Source of the DNA: Mesaphorura yosii
Taxonomy: Eukaryota; Arthropoda; Collembola; Poduromorpha; Tullbergiidae
Reading direction: 5' to 3'
Assembly (NCBI GenBank): GCA_009869945.1
Contig: WIXG01000400.1
Coordinates: 1-63,831, forward strand
DNA: 63,831 bases
Shown here: in pieces, positions 38,418 to 50,755 of the stretch
How positions within the stretch are numbered: the first letter of the stretch is position 1
Layout of the letters: every line of letters begins with the position of its first letter
Notes under the pieces: generated by a model
What the model was told of the DNA's origin: nothing
Databases searched by the model: none
What the model saw: only the letters and a program-made list of their open reading frames with translations
Made by a program: the position numbers and the translations under genes

Positions 38418-39736
38418 ATGTCTAGCTTGGATTCGGAAGAATCATCACAAAAATCACAGGCCAAGGCGAGACAGAAGCGCAAGAATGTACAGAAATGCAG
38501 CAATAGTGACGATTCCGATTCTTCAGAAAGTGACAATGACAGCGTTAAGTTGAACCAGTTCTCACAAATGTTACTGCAATCAGTGCAGGCAATTGGAATT
38601 TTGTCCGCTGATCAGATGAAAGAAATCGTATTGGGAATAACAGAACAGACGAATGGTAATTTTAACCGAAGGTTCTGTAAACATTTCGCAATGGGAAGAT
38701 GCTTTTGTTACATTGCTGGTGCTAGACGTGAACTCTACATTTGACTCCTAGGCGACGCAACTGCAGATCAGATCACTTCCGAATTCATTCAGAAAAGGCT
38801 TGATCCCATTAATCAAGCCATCAACCCATTGAATATGGCGATTCGGAAAGTATTCTGTGAAATCACTGAAACACCGATGTACATGTTCTTCGCTACTATT
38901 GAAAGTCCAGTGATGAAGTAAGAACAATTTTGCTCTTGCTTCGTTCTAATTCGTTCGAATGATTATTTGCCCAAATGCGTTAATCTCAGTAGATTTCAGA
39001 CATCATTCACCCAATACGAGGTGGAGCTGTTTAAAAACATCATGAAAGTCGTCCTTGCAAACGAAGATTTCATGGTACCTCTTGAATATTTAGTCAGGTG
39101 CGGCAGTGAGATCAAGTTGGATAACAAACCAAGAACTTATTCACAAATCTCCAAGATGGTCGAAAAATTCATCGACCTGAAGTACTTGGTGGGGTCAGAA
39201 GTTGTAAGTGTTCCAGATTTCACTCTGCATGGCCACAATTAGAACAGTTTTCGAAAAGCTTGAAATTGTGACAGGAAGCTGCATCGGACCAGATTACATT
39301 GGGCATTCGAACAATTCGAGAAATGGAGCCACTTTTACAGGATGAGTACAAATGGGCGGTTGGCCACTGCTGTCTTTGCAAAAGTTTAATACTCAACGTA
39401 AGGGTGAAGAAATCAAGAAAATGTTGTTGAAAGCGTCCCTGAAATGAACTTGAACCTGTCTGATTCCACTGTCCTTCGTGTTGTGTTTAGGGTTTAAAAT
39501 GTGGCGAATGCGATTCAGACTTTCACAGCCACTGTTTCAAGGCGTATATTGAAAATGCGGCTCAGTGCCCCAATCCTTTGTGCAAGGCTGGCTTGCCAGA
39601 CCTAGACAATATGCCTAAACGGACTGGTAGGAAACCTGCAGAGGAAGAAAACAGCAGCATGGAGGTGGAAGAGGGAACTAAGGATGAACAAGATGGCGAC
39701 AGTACTTCGTCTAGTGCTGCTGCTGATTCCGACTAA
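38418..39736 (+). CDS. NSMCE1: NSMCE1, SMC5/6 complex E3 ubiquitin ligase subunit (Nse1)
   Basis: Exons 38418-38655, 38752-38917, 38990-39203, 39275-39397 and 39491-39736 give 328 residues. Nse1 binds Nse3/MAGE and acts as a RING-like ubiquitin ligase in the SMC5/6 DNA-repair complex in the nucleus. The middle shows the paired winged-helix region (FQTSFTQYEVELFKNIMKVV, then YSQISKMVEKFIDLKYLVG). The C-terminus has the variant RING: HCCLCKSLILNGLKCGEC, FHSHCFKAYI and CPNPLC. Two features exceed the usual length of about 266 residues: a basic then Ser/Asp-rich N-terminal extension before the winged helix, and an acidic tail rich in Glu, Ser and Ala after the RING. The start at 38418 is the first ATG of the open frame. 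The exon 4-5 boundary splits the RING. Confidence 0.88.
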
Positions 39737-40847
39737 CGATTTTAAGATTAAGGCTAATTAGGAACTACAAAGTCTTATAAGTGCAAGTACAGATGATTTT
39801 ATGTTGATATGAAGTGAGTCCACCACGTTTGAAGTTATAATTAAATACTAAACGTATCGATAACCTTTGATTCGTGTATGTTGGTAATATTATTGTATCG
39901 TTTGCACTCCTACAATTGCCATTGGCAGAACAGATCTTGAGATGAACTTGGTGTTGTAATTAAAGTGAGACCTGATAACGTTTTACTACGCGACCATGAA
40001 CTTTGTTCGAAAGTTGAATCGTGCTTGGTTAATAAACACTGGCAAGTTTATCCCGTCATGTTCTTAATTAGCAGCAACGAGACGTAGAGCGAAGGAAGTG
40101 AATCTTTAAAGATTTTGTGAAGCGGGATGCCATCGCAAAGTTGTGAGATTTTATATGAAGTGCTATGTACTTTACAAAAAACCGGTCGCATTTGTCGCGG
40201 TATGGTCAATCCAAGAAGATCACGCCAATTTGTGTAAAGAGCGAACAACACCAATTAACATCCTTCGTTCTTGTCCTCCACAAAAAATTTGTGCATGAAC
40301 TTTCATTACTAATATTCAGTAATAGAAGAGATATTAAAGTAGTCTTAAAAAGTTACAAGTTTAATACATAATTGTAAAAGCGTAAACACACTTCACAGAG
40401 TCGCGACACACGAGGCATTGTTGTTGCTTAGTTCTAGTAAGCGCAAGTAAGAAGTAATCATGTTCAGAAGTTAAGCTATTGACAAAATTACAAGACAGAC
40501 ACGATGTGTGACAAACAAAAACGGCAATATGTGAACCTGAAGTATATCAGAGCCTGATCCATGGCCTGTCTTTTGAATAATTCTTCGTGTGCCATTTTAA
40601 TCTTGAATTTACGAAAGTTGAGTTCAGTGCTGCGCTGCGACGATTGATTTGCAATACTCAGTCAGTTTATCTCTTTGACAACGGATTGAAGACAATGGAC
40701 GGGCTGGGTGCACGAGCCTGGAAAATAATGTAGGAATTTTAGCATTAAAACAATGGATGACAGATCCGCGTTAATAATCTGTAATCTGCACTGGCATTGT
40801 CCGCATTGCCAGAAATCTTACCTGAAATGAACTTGCCTGTCGTCTTT
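39737..40847. other. NSMCE1 3' flank and gap
   Basis: An AATAAA at 40031-40036 may end the NSMCE1 transcript. The remainder has only short open frames. No gene is recognised. Confidence 0.45.
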
Positions 40848-41072
40848 TCACCTTTTGTGGCCATTTCTGAGTACTTTTCCGGACCCGCTTTTCTGGTCAG
40901 AGGTCATGAGTGGTTGCTGTTCCTTTTGGAATGGAGTGGGCCCCATTGACTTTCGCCAAGAAAAGAGTATGACGAAAGAGGCTATCCACATTACGATCGC
41001 CACTCCGAAAATTGCAAATCCAATGACACTCGTGTAGAACGCAAACGAAATCCAAACCTCGTACAAATTCAT
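40848..41072 (-). CDS. Possible small single-helix membrane protein
   Basis: This uninterrupted frame of 74 residues has one long hydrophobic helix (VIGFAIFGVAIVMWIASFVI) followed by a basic, polar tail. The ATG has a purine at -3. The composition is typical of small membrane microproteins, but I do not recognise a family. The reading ends AAAAG then gtgaaa, so the tail may instead splice on to a downstream exon. It could also be chance. Confidence 0.4.
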   Translation of the reverse strand: MNLYEVWISFAFYTSVIGFAIFGVAIVMWIASFVILFSWRKSMGPTPFQKEQQPLMTSDQKSGSGKVLRNGHKR

Positions 41073-42382
41073 CCTGCTTGGTGTGTCTCGCTTTCTATCT
41101 TTCTAATGTTGTTACCAATTTCTTTCAGCTGTGACAATCTCCTGCTTGAAAAATGACACGTCTGAGTTTTCTCACCAACTTGACAATGCAGTTATGATTT
41201 CAAACTGTGTCTTTAGCGACTGTCTAAGAAATTGTTCCCTGTTTGAATTTGATTAGCACGAATGAGTCAGTGGAAGGAATAAAATATGTGGTACGTTTCC
41301 AGCTTCGACCGCGGACGCGCACAAACTTAAATTGTCGATGGCCAAACCGTAAACATGTGACAATTTCAATTTGCTTCCTTGCATACGTTAAAAATACAGC
41401 AAAATGGAAAAACCGAAACCGAAGAATGCAGACAGAACTTGCCAGACGCCAACGAACCTGAAATTTTCTGAAATGTCGTCGTGACTCGTTAGTTTAAGCG
41501 TATGGAAGTGTGGGCTGCTATCGTGGAGTAATAAAAATAAACAGCTCCCTCACAATGCTTTGCACAACTCGAACAAAACGGGCTAAACGTAAAGTCTCTA
41601 TTGATTTTCAAATCAATAGCACACGGCAGTAGCAGAAATTACGACTGAGTTTCGAGAAGCCATTTTATGAATAAAAAATTGGTCTCAACCTTAAAATTGC
41701 TTGAATTGCGTTTTGTGCTTTGGGTGCCGTGGTTTGCTTTTGCTTGTCGTTCCAACTGAGAAACCCGACTACTGTTCCTGTTCTGTCCAGTGACACTGAA
41801 TATTGAAACACATTCGCACTTCAGCATTCCTCTCTCGTTTAGTGCTGGTGCTGGCTGAGAGAATTTATGGATTTATAAATAGTCTTCAGCTACAGTGGCA
41901 GTACCTGCGAGTAGGTGGTTAAATTAGAGGGTCCTAATTATTATGGATTGGAAGCAAAGTGGGTTATATAGCATCCCCTCTAAGGCACAGCCATAACACA
42001 TAGAACATTGGCGTGATCCATTCTGACATTCTTTGTCGACCGGGCCGGCTGCGATTGTACTAAGTTATGCAAAATGCAAAGTGCTAAATGAGTTTTAAGT
42101 ACAAAGTCAATGTTCCTATGTATTGTCTTCAGTTCGTCTAAGGTTATCATAACTGCTATTGATACCGATACAGAGGAATTGACTGCTTGACAAACTTCAA
42201 CGCACGCACGCATCCTCGATACAATATGCAAAGTCAAAATATGCTACTGACCGATAAACGCAGGAAACAACATCAAATATCATTTATTCTTAATCACGTT
42301 GTTAAATAAAACATGATTATATAAAATTTAACAAAAGTACACATTTTCGAGGTATTCCTTTTGGATGTTAACGACACTTAAT
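41073..42382. other. Gap between small membrane ORF and morgue
   Basis: It includes the morgue 3' UTR with a minus-strand AATAAA at 42288-42283. Open frames here are short and unsupported. I see no repeat or RNA gene. Confidence 0.45.
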
Positions 42383-44187
42383 TTAATGTATGAGAATATC
42401 GTGCATTGCGTACTTCCATGTCCAGACCCTTGCGACTTTGTCGAACAAAGCCCGATCATTGCGATAAAGATTCGCAGCACTAGCTTCCATGTAAGCTTCA
42501 GTGCAGGGATCGGTGAGAAGACTTTGAACGGAGAGTAGAACCTTGGCAAATGTTAACGCAAGTGTCCAGTTATGTTGAATGCAATCGATGCCGACATCTC
42601 CATGCCGAGAAACATTGGGATGAAATATTTTCGTCAAAAATCGAACGACGGGTGGTTTCAAAGGATATCTATGACGAGAGGCATATAATAATAATTAAGC
42701 TGCTAGCCCCATCCCCAGCAGTTCCATGTTCCTGCATTAAGATGTACTTACTCTGGATGGATTTTGAGATTCATGTAAAATACTCCGCCCTGATACGGGC
42801 TATCGGCTGGTCCGTTAACTCGTGCCAGCCAATTATAATTAAGGTCATCTAGAGGAGTCGCCTCAATCCCTTCCGGGTGATCCAGCTTTAACCCTAAAGT
42901 TTTACCGGTATTGAAATTAATGGTCGCCAGAATCTCGAATGTTGTTTTAAGTTCTACCTTACATTTGATTTCCCTTTCCAGCCGAACCTGCCTCAGTGAC
43001 TTTTCGTTCAGGTCAATCTGGGGGATTGATTTCATTTCGAAGAAGCACGCCTTGCATGGAAGACTGTCAATTCTAAATATGATTAAGATTGGTGTTATAG
43101 AATACTTAAAGCCCTAAAGTTAAAATACAATTGACCTTACAGATCTGAACAAAACAGATGCCAAGATTCGACGTTGTAAATTGGACGAACGAGAGGCCAA
43201 TATTTTTTTGCATACTCTTCCCAGAAGGAGTCTTGAACCTGGTGTTCTACAATAGTCTTCCATTTTCTACAAACTTTCGACACCATCAGGATCGAGGTTG
43301 CGTCCAATTTAGCAAATATGACAGCCCACACTAAAAAGATGCGTCCATTTATGGATCAGCAGACGGTTAAAACACTTGAGGAATATGCAACTCACTTTCA
43401 GGAGGCAACTTTGAGCATAGTACTTCGCTATTTGATGGGGTTGCAATTTGTCCGCACGCTGGTGTTGTCAAAAGAGCAAGTCTCCTCGCCATTTTCTCAT
43501 TCACTTCTGGGGCCGGTGGGATTGGAATTGGAAGAGGAGGTTGTGATGTTCCAGGTTCAGGCTGAACCACCTCTTCGTCCAAAATATCTGGAGGAGCTAC
43601 TGTGCCCATTTCTGCCCCCAAAATTATTTCGTCATCGTCCGGATCTGCCTGGTTTCCACCATCGACTCCCCATAGGTTTACCATTGCCACAGGCGCTCTA
43701 GGGCTAGGGCCAGGTGGGCCGGCCTCTTCTGATGGTTCATCATTTCCTGAGTCCCCGTCGTCTTTCTGTTGAAATCATTAGAGCCCCAGGTTTTAGTTTT
43801 AAAATCATTACATTGTACGCACTCGACGTGGACCAGCACATAAGGCACATAAGTGTTACCTCGATCGGGATGGATGAACTTCCATGAACAGGTTGGTGGG
43901 CGAGCATTTGGACTGGACGATGCAGTACGTCAATTAGTTCGAAATCGTCAGAGTAAAGGAAGTCGTGACAAGTTCCACAAATTGGTTCACCGAAATTGGG
44001 ACCATAAAATCCATTGCAAAAATAACATGAGTCGTGCTAGATCAAAATACCCGGTTAATTAATATGTCCTCTAAATCCGAAACCAGAAACGTACTCCAAA
44101 TTCATATGGACCAGTTTCAATACTTACTTGAAGATCCAGTCCGTCATTAAGCTGCTCGTCCAACTTATCTGGCTGTATGTTGTCCAT
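42383..44187 (-). CDS. morgue: Morgue: zinc finger, F-box and cysteine-less E2 (UEV-like) protein
   Basis: Exons 44187-44128, 44036-43860, 43765-43396, 43330-43141, 43072-42752 and 42668-42383 join in frame and give 467 residues. Order of parts: short N-terminus; zinc finger CYFCNGFYGPNFGEPICGTC with a following His; a Pro/Glu/Asp-rich linker; an F-box starting LPPEMWAVIFAKLDATSI; and a C-terminal ubiquitin-conjugating fold (GPADSPYQGGVFYMNLKIHP, HPNVSRHGDVGIDCIQ, WTLALTFAKVLLSVQSLL). In an active E2 the cysteine lies in the (I/V)-C-L-D position; here that position is Gly (VGID). The same triple architecture with Cys-to-Gly is known from Drosophila Morgue, which promotes loss of the apoptosis inhibitor DIAP1. 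The F-box should link it to SCF ligases. A Cys three residues downstream (IDC) is not at the catalytic site. Confidence 0.9.
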
Positions 44188-45473
44188 GATTTGGAAGTTA
44201 ATCCTTGCGCAAAATTACTAGTCGACTTTCTAGGTTCTACTTTCCATAGACGTTATCTACGTATTTGAGACTTATAATTATGAAAACTTTACAGACTTGT
44301 CCGTAACCTACAATCGAAATACTAGGCACCAAACTGCCTTGATTGAACTACCAAAATAAAGCTTCAAGTATTACAGAAAGTAAAAGATTCAAATGACTTT
44401 GCTTCCTTGCCCGCTGTTGCTGTTTCATTGCAAGGAATTGGATGGGACGCTTCTAAACACTCCGCAATTCATAACTTTTGAGACAACTAACCGACAAATC
44501 ACAAAACACGGCTACAGTCATTAAGAAAGCGACTAATAGACTAATTGGTTACTGATCACTGATCAGTCATCAAGTTGGTTCACTTCATTTCGAGCTCAGT
44601 TTGGACTCCACAACTTGACACCGGAGGACTCCCTGCCCTTCGGAATTTCGGAGAGCTTGATTATGTCATCGCCATCGACGGATAGGTGGAAGAACTGGGC
44701 CGGCTTAGCGTCTCCTTCTTTCTTTTTGCCATTTTACCAATTAGTGCGTCTTTAGCAATTCTTGATTGATTACGATAATCATACGTAATACATTTAAATT
44801 GAAATATGAGTCAGCAATCAGCAAGTAAGTGGACTCTCGTGTGCCGCGTAAGAGCAAGCCAAACAATAAAATGCCGAGGTTGAGCCGATACAATTCGCAC
44901 ATGATCCGTGATTCTGATCACTGATATACGCTTCTGCCGCACTTGCAAACCATCGCATCTTGTACTTGTCGCCTTGCGTCAGAAAAGAAAGCAGATCCAA
45001 AGTCCTGCGGTTATGTCAATGAATTTTACGGAGGAAATTAACTCGTGCTACAGCGATTAGTGATGGTATTAACAATCATGATCATTGGCACACATCACAC
45101 AGCGCAGCCAACTACACCGAATGTGGTACTTGGATCTTGGGTTGCCAATAATATCCGATTCCACGCTACGAATCTGCTTAATAAATTAATGAATTGATTA
45201 GAATGCAGAGACACGGCTCCCACGACGTTCGCATTGCAAATTATGACGAAGAGACGCTTTTGTTATTATTGCTTACAAAATCAGATCAGAGCAAAGTTTG
45301 ACTCATGCGTCTTGAACGAAATCTGCGGCGTGTTTTCCAAGGAGCAATGTCAGTTGACGTGGCGCTACTGCGAAGTAATCAGAGTTGGTGAATTTCTGTT
45401 TTTGAGCGAATTTGGTAGTTTCTTGTTCGTTTTTCGTGTAATTTCGCAACCGCACCTGTCCACCATCGCTACA
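44188..45473. other. Divergent intergenic region between morgue and neprilysin
   Basis: Both genes start outward from this 1.3 kb region, so it should hold both promoters. On the minus strand, 44733-44596 is an open stretch of about 45 codons with protein-like composition (AQFFHLSVDGDDIIKLSEIP) but without ATG or a splice acceptor, perhaps a gene fragment. Nothing else is recognised. Confidence 0.45.
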
Positions 45474-48400
45474 ATGTTCGGCTCGTCGGGATCCCTGACA
45501 TTTCCAATGGCCTACAATTTCGATCACGAGTCTCCGCCAGGAACTCGAAATGGAAATGGCAAAGGAAACTGCTGGTCGTATTACTCACGGAATGAAAAGT
45601 GCCTTTGCCTTATCTTGGGAATCGTCTCCGCGCTACTGATCGGGCTTGCAATTGCTACAACGATCATTGGAGTGCAATTTGGTAGGTCGGAAAGTTGCCA
45701 ATCAAATGAACAGGGCACTTTGTAATTGCACATATTTGATCATATAATTTAGCCGCACTTAAACATAAAGCAATCGAGCTTGGATTCTCGGCGAATTCTT
45801 CTGATCCATTCGCCGTATGGAATCAATGCCTCGAGCCAGCCTGCATCATGACATCTGCGAGAATACAGGACTCGTTGAATGAGTCAGCCGATCCATGCAA
45901 AGACTTCTACGGATTTGCATGTGGTGGCTGGGTCAAGAAGCATCCAATTCCAGTTTCTACTGGCCGCTGGGGTCAATTTGCAATCTTACGAGATCAGGTT
46001 CAAGGCCAAGTCAGAGGTATACATGCGCTGAATTCGACTCTTCTGCATAAATGCTTAAAATCATGCAAAATGTAATTCTGCTAGAAATTTTGGAAGAGAA
46101 TTCATTCGATGAGACGACAAATGACACGGTTTCAAGCTTCCCCGATCCGCTTTTATCCGCCCAGCAATTCTACGATGTTTGTGTGGCTCAAGGTGAGAAC
46201 CTCCAAATTCACAGGAATTCGCAGTTCTCGCCTTGTTCACATTAAGCGAATAGTTAATTTAAATATGAATTAGCCGTCGGTCACCGCTTCGCTGCATTTT
46301 GCACTGCGAACCCCTTTCATATTGAAATGATTTTTCTGTAGAATACAACGACTCGATCTCGGTGGCTGGCTACATCGCGTACACAAATGAAGTGCTTCAA
46401 ATCACCAATTTAACGAGTGACACAACAACTCTGGGCGCTATCCTTGGAGTATTAAGACGGGAAATTGATGGTGATTACTTGTTTCAGCTGTACGTGGCTC
46501 CAGATGAGAGGAACACAACAAATCACGTCGTTTATGTAGGTTTAGATAAGGGAATTTATTGAGTACTCAATGATCACGGCCAGAATTTGTCTTAACTTTT
46601 GCTTTCGCCTCCAGCTGGATCATCCAGAGCTTGGCATCGACAGAGCAAACTTGCTTGATGACACGGACATCGGCGTAAATTATCGGCTTGCGTACCACGA
46701 CCTGATTCGACAAGTCTGGACGTGGATGTATCCCCAAGACATTGATCAAGCCGAGACAATAGCGACTGATATCATTAACTTTGAGATTTCTCTGGCGAAT
46801 ATTTCTCTGAGTCCAGAGGAACAACAGAACAAAAGCATTCTGTACAATCCAAAGACACTGGAAGGACTTTATAACCTCACTTCGAATCTAGCAAGGCCGG
46901 ATCGGGTAGGAAACTCATTGCGATTTAATTTTAAACTTTTGAATATTGTGATTGTGTCTTTCTTTTATCGCATTTGGCGTGTGTACAATTTAGGACATCA
47001 ATTGGAAGCAGTATTTTGAGCAAGTGTTCAAGATTCTGTTGTACAACAATGAATTCTTTGACCCCAACATGAATAATTATGCCAACATAAGTGTTAATGG
47101 AACGACGAATGGAATGTTCTTGCATCCATATGCTGAATTTGACAATCGCACTCACTACACGTTTGTGGATTACGACAATGACACCGCGACCGAATATTAT
47201 CTCAATTACACTCTACACCTGGACTTTAGCAATATGACATTTATTGTGCGAGACGTTCCGTACTTCCAGCAGCTGGACAACATGATTAATAAGGCCAGAG
47301 AGGCGACAGTGGGTAAGATCATCAAATAATGGCAAATGATCATTAACGGCAATGAGAAAACAACACATTGAATGATATCGTGTGGAATTGCACTAACTGT
47401 GTAGAGTGAACTCATGTTTGCTTTTTAGTGGACTATCTCAAATGGCGTGTGCTGCATGACTTGGGAAAGGAAGTGAATGGCCGAATTCGGGCGTTATACT
47501 TCCAGTTTGAAAGGAGGACAAACGGAGTGCTTCTTCCTGCTCCACTGTAAGACACTTCTAGCGGGGCGTACTTTCTAAGAAAGCAAAATTTTAAGGAATA
47601 CTCTTATTACAGATGGAAAGAATGCGTGGAGCGAACAAATTATTACTTTGGGATGGCAATATCGTATCGATATGTGGACAAATACTTTGGTGGAGAGACG
47701 TTAAATAGAGTATGTTGCACCAAATTGTTGGATGATCCTCTTAAATTAATTTTGACATCTTTTCCAGTCAATGGCGCTTGTTTCTGATGTCATGCTCATG
47801 TTCGAGGAACTTCTGAAAGAGGCCGAATGGTTGGACGCTGCAACCAAGGCCGAAGCAGAGATAAAGGCGTACAAAATGAAAACGAATGTTGGCTATCCTG
47901 CCTGGCTGAAAAACATAACAGCGCTTGAACAGTACTACAAATGGGTAAAAATTAACCAGAAACTCACAATTTGCAGCATGTTTTCGCAAAACCGATAACT
48001 TGACTTTGTGCAGATGGACCTCTCCTCTCCAGAAAACCATTTCTACAATATGGTGGACCTTGCCAAATGGGAAAGTAGAAAGGGTTTGGCTCGAATACTG
48101 ACGCATAAACAAGATGAGTAAGTGAATCGGAAATTCCACTGCCTTCTTATTTAGCAATATGAATTATAATGCTGAATTGTTGTTCAGATGGATTGCGGAC
48201 CCAATTGTTGTGAATGCGTTCTATTCGCCTGTATACAACTCTATCAGTAAGTCCGTTTCTTAACCCGACGAGCGATTGAGTCAGAGAAAATGCCTCACCT
48301 TTCATGTATCCTTTCACAAATAGACTTTCCAGCCGCAATTCTGCAGCCTCCTTTTTATGGTCTTCCACTCGAGTAAGTCTTAACCTAATTAGCACTCAAT

Positions 48401-49167
48401 AACATGTAACAAGGTAACGTGCTTTTAGATCACTGAATTATGGAGCTCTTGGAAGCGTCGTAGGCCATGAGATCACACACGGATATGATGATAGAGGTAA
48501 AATTCCTCATTCAATGCCAAAAATCTTCCATAAATCCTTATGCAAATGTGAGCTCGCATTAGGAAGCCAAAACGACGCGGACGGAAATCTCAAGAATTGG
48601 TGGGATGACCGGACTCTTAAAAATTACTTGGAAAAAGCAGCCTGTTTTGTGGAGCAGTATTCAAACTACAGCTTTCCAACCATTAATATGACGGTAATTA
48701 ATTTTCCCAGTCGGCACAAGTCTCGAAGTTCTATAACGTGCTGAATTGGACTATTTCAGGTAAATGGGTTAAACACGCAAAGTGAAAACATCGCTGACAA
48801 TGGCGGCCTCCGCCAAGCCTACCGTGCATTTAAGCGGTTTGAACAGAAGAATCCAACTCGGCAGAAATTGTTACCGGGCCTCGCGAACTATAATTCTGAT
48901 CAACTGTTCTTTTTATCATACGCTCATGTAAGCGAATGAGATTTGTTTGAGAATTACGAGCAGAGCAGTCACCTAATTTTGCTATGAATCTTCTTGCAGA
49001 TAATGTGTGAAGCCGAGACAGAGGCGAATCTGATACAACAGATTCAAACTGGTGTGCACACTCCGTCTAGATTTCGCGTAAATGGAGCGTTAGCGAATTC
49101 AGTAGAATTTGCGAAGGCCTGGAATTGTCCCGTACCTTCCGCACGTTCCGCGTGCCATTTGTGGTAA
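45474..49167 (+). CDS. Neprilysin-type M13 zinc metallopeptidase, 16 exons
   Basis: Exons: 45474-45681, 45753-46016, 46085-46192, 46342-46535, 46615-46905, 46994-47312, 47429-47546, 47613-47709, 47768-47944, 48014-48117, 48188-48246, 48324-48372, 48429-48496, 48563-48693, 48760-48927 and 49000-49167. All phases match, giving 840 residues. It is a type II membrane protein: a short cytoplasmic part, one helix ([20 protein letters not shown]), then an ectodomain with conserved cysteines ([14 protein letters not shown]). Zinc ligands are the two His of [11 protein letters not shown] and the Glu of [13 protein letters not shown]; the substrate motif NAFYS and the [11 protein letters not shown] region are kept, and it ends in CHLW, the family's CxxW. 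The catalytic residues look intact, so it should cleave small peptides at the cell surface. Many N-glycosylation sequons are present. AATAAA is at 49345-49350. Confidence 0.92.
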
Positions 49168-49315
49168 CCGCCAACCGAAGATTGCAATGAATACCTCATT
49201 CCAGTATTAAGAAGCTTTACATTTACATGGTGCTTTAAGTCTTAAAATAATATTACACTTCACAAAAATTTTAGCTAACATGTTAATATTCAGTGTTGAA
49301 GAGTAAAAATTGTGA

Positions 49316-49350
49316 TTTATTCGTGTTTCATAAATTAACGTGCAAATAAA
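49316..49350. terminator. Interleaved opposing polyadenylation signals
   Basis: A minus-strand AATAAA (49321-49316, for the His-rich gene) lies upstream of the plus-strand AATAAA at 49345-49350 (for neprilysin). The two 3' ends therefore overlap by tens of bases. Confidence 0.55.
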
Positions 49351-49381
49351 TAGAAAGGAAAGAAATTAGAGAGCAAACAAA

Positions 49382-50755
49382 TTAGCGGTCTCTTTCAGAA
49401 TCGCCTAATCGAAGCCTTGGAATCATGGCCGCAAAGGAGCTCCACCAAGGCCTCGGATCTGCAGCCGACAGCGCTGGAGTTGAAGGAGTGGTCGGTGAGA
49501 GCGGGCCAAGAATGATCGGAATCTGAGTGGCGGACACAAAAGAATTCATGGACTCCTGAGGTGACGATCCAGATGAAGATGAGGAAGACGACGAGGAAGA
49601 TGCTGATGACACTGCGGAGGCAGAAGCGGATGGATACGGCGGATAGGGAATTGGCCACAGCCCAATGATTCCCGGCCCTCCATTTGGGAACTTGTGATGA
49701 TGATGCTCATGTTGGTGCTCATGATGATGGAGCTTCGCGTCTTCACTCTCAGGCTCCTTTTCTTTCTCCTTCTCAACCAGACCAAGTTCTAAGAGAACAG
49801 GAGTCTTGACAATTTTTGAGACGAGGCCAAATGTTGCTAGTCCAGCCAATGGAGCGACAAGATACGCTGGATGGATCTCCAAACTGAATTTCTTTTTGCT
49901 GCCTTCAGTTTCCGCTGCAAATAAAAATTAGTGCAGCGTATGCAGGCTTCGACTGATCGCTAAATCAAGTGAAGAAGTAATCAAACCTCTTGGACGACCA
50001 TAGTAAATATGCTTAGGGTAAACATGTTGGCCGTAAACCTCTGGTAATTTAGACTCGGGTCCTTCTGGAAATTCTGAATCCCATTCCAATGGCAATGGCG
50101 GAGTGTACGCAACAGGCTCAAATTCCGATCCACTTTGAATCGGAGTATTTCCATTGCCATTGCTGTTACCATTTCCATAATACGGCTTGTAATAGTTCTG
50201 AAGCTTTTGTGGTAAAGCTTGGTAACTCGAAGGCACGCGTGCAACATGAGATGGGCTATGCGCGTATTTTTGCGCGTAGTGCAGCTGGTTTGTTTTCTCG
50301 CCGGTATGAAAGTTCTTGTACAATGAAGTTCGAGGCCATCGCGGTGGAGATGAATCGCCGGTCTTCTTTTGGGCCGTGGTGACGATGACTTCGTCAGAGT
50401 CGGGAAACTTCAGAGTACGTTCGCTCATTGGCGTCCACTTCCAAGCACCTTTGAATAAAATTGTGCCTCGTGCAAATAACAACTGAAGGCCATTTACAAT
50501 TATGTTAATCCTACCGTCCTGGTACGCGAATCCATTTGGGCTCCAGTTTCTCCATGCCCACTTATTGCTGTCGTTAATTTCGTTGAAATTATTAAAACCG
50601 TTGAAGCCCTTCCAGGAAGACGTGGACTCGTACAAATCCTCACTCGGGAAGGTCAGGCGACAGTCGCACCATATTTTTATGCTAGACGAGGTCCAGCTGA
50701 TCACAAGCGCAAAGAGCACTACACTTTTCTGTAATACGGTTAAACTGGAATACAT
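49382..50755 (-). CDS. Secreted or membrane His-rich protein of unknown function
   Basis: Two exons, 50755-49987 and 49914-49382 (phase 1), encode 433 residues. A hydrophobic N-terminus (SVVLFALVISWTSSSI) looks like a signal peptide. Next comes a region with WKGFNGFNNF and WSPNGFAYQDGRINI, then a Pro/Tyr/Asn-rich stretch with a GNGNSNGNGN repeat. Exon 2 holds a hydrophobic segment (YLVAPLAGLATFGLV), a charged KEKEKE run, a His cluster (HHHEHQHEHHHH), a long serine run and a Pro/Ala-rich end. I do not recognise a family. The His cluster suggests metal binding, but that is inference. The minus-strand AATAAA at 49321-49316 lies inside the presumed neprilysin 3' UTR. Confidence 0.65.
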
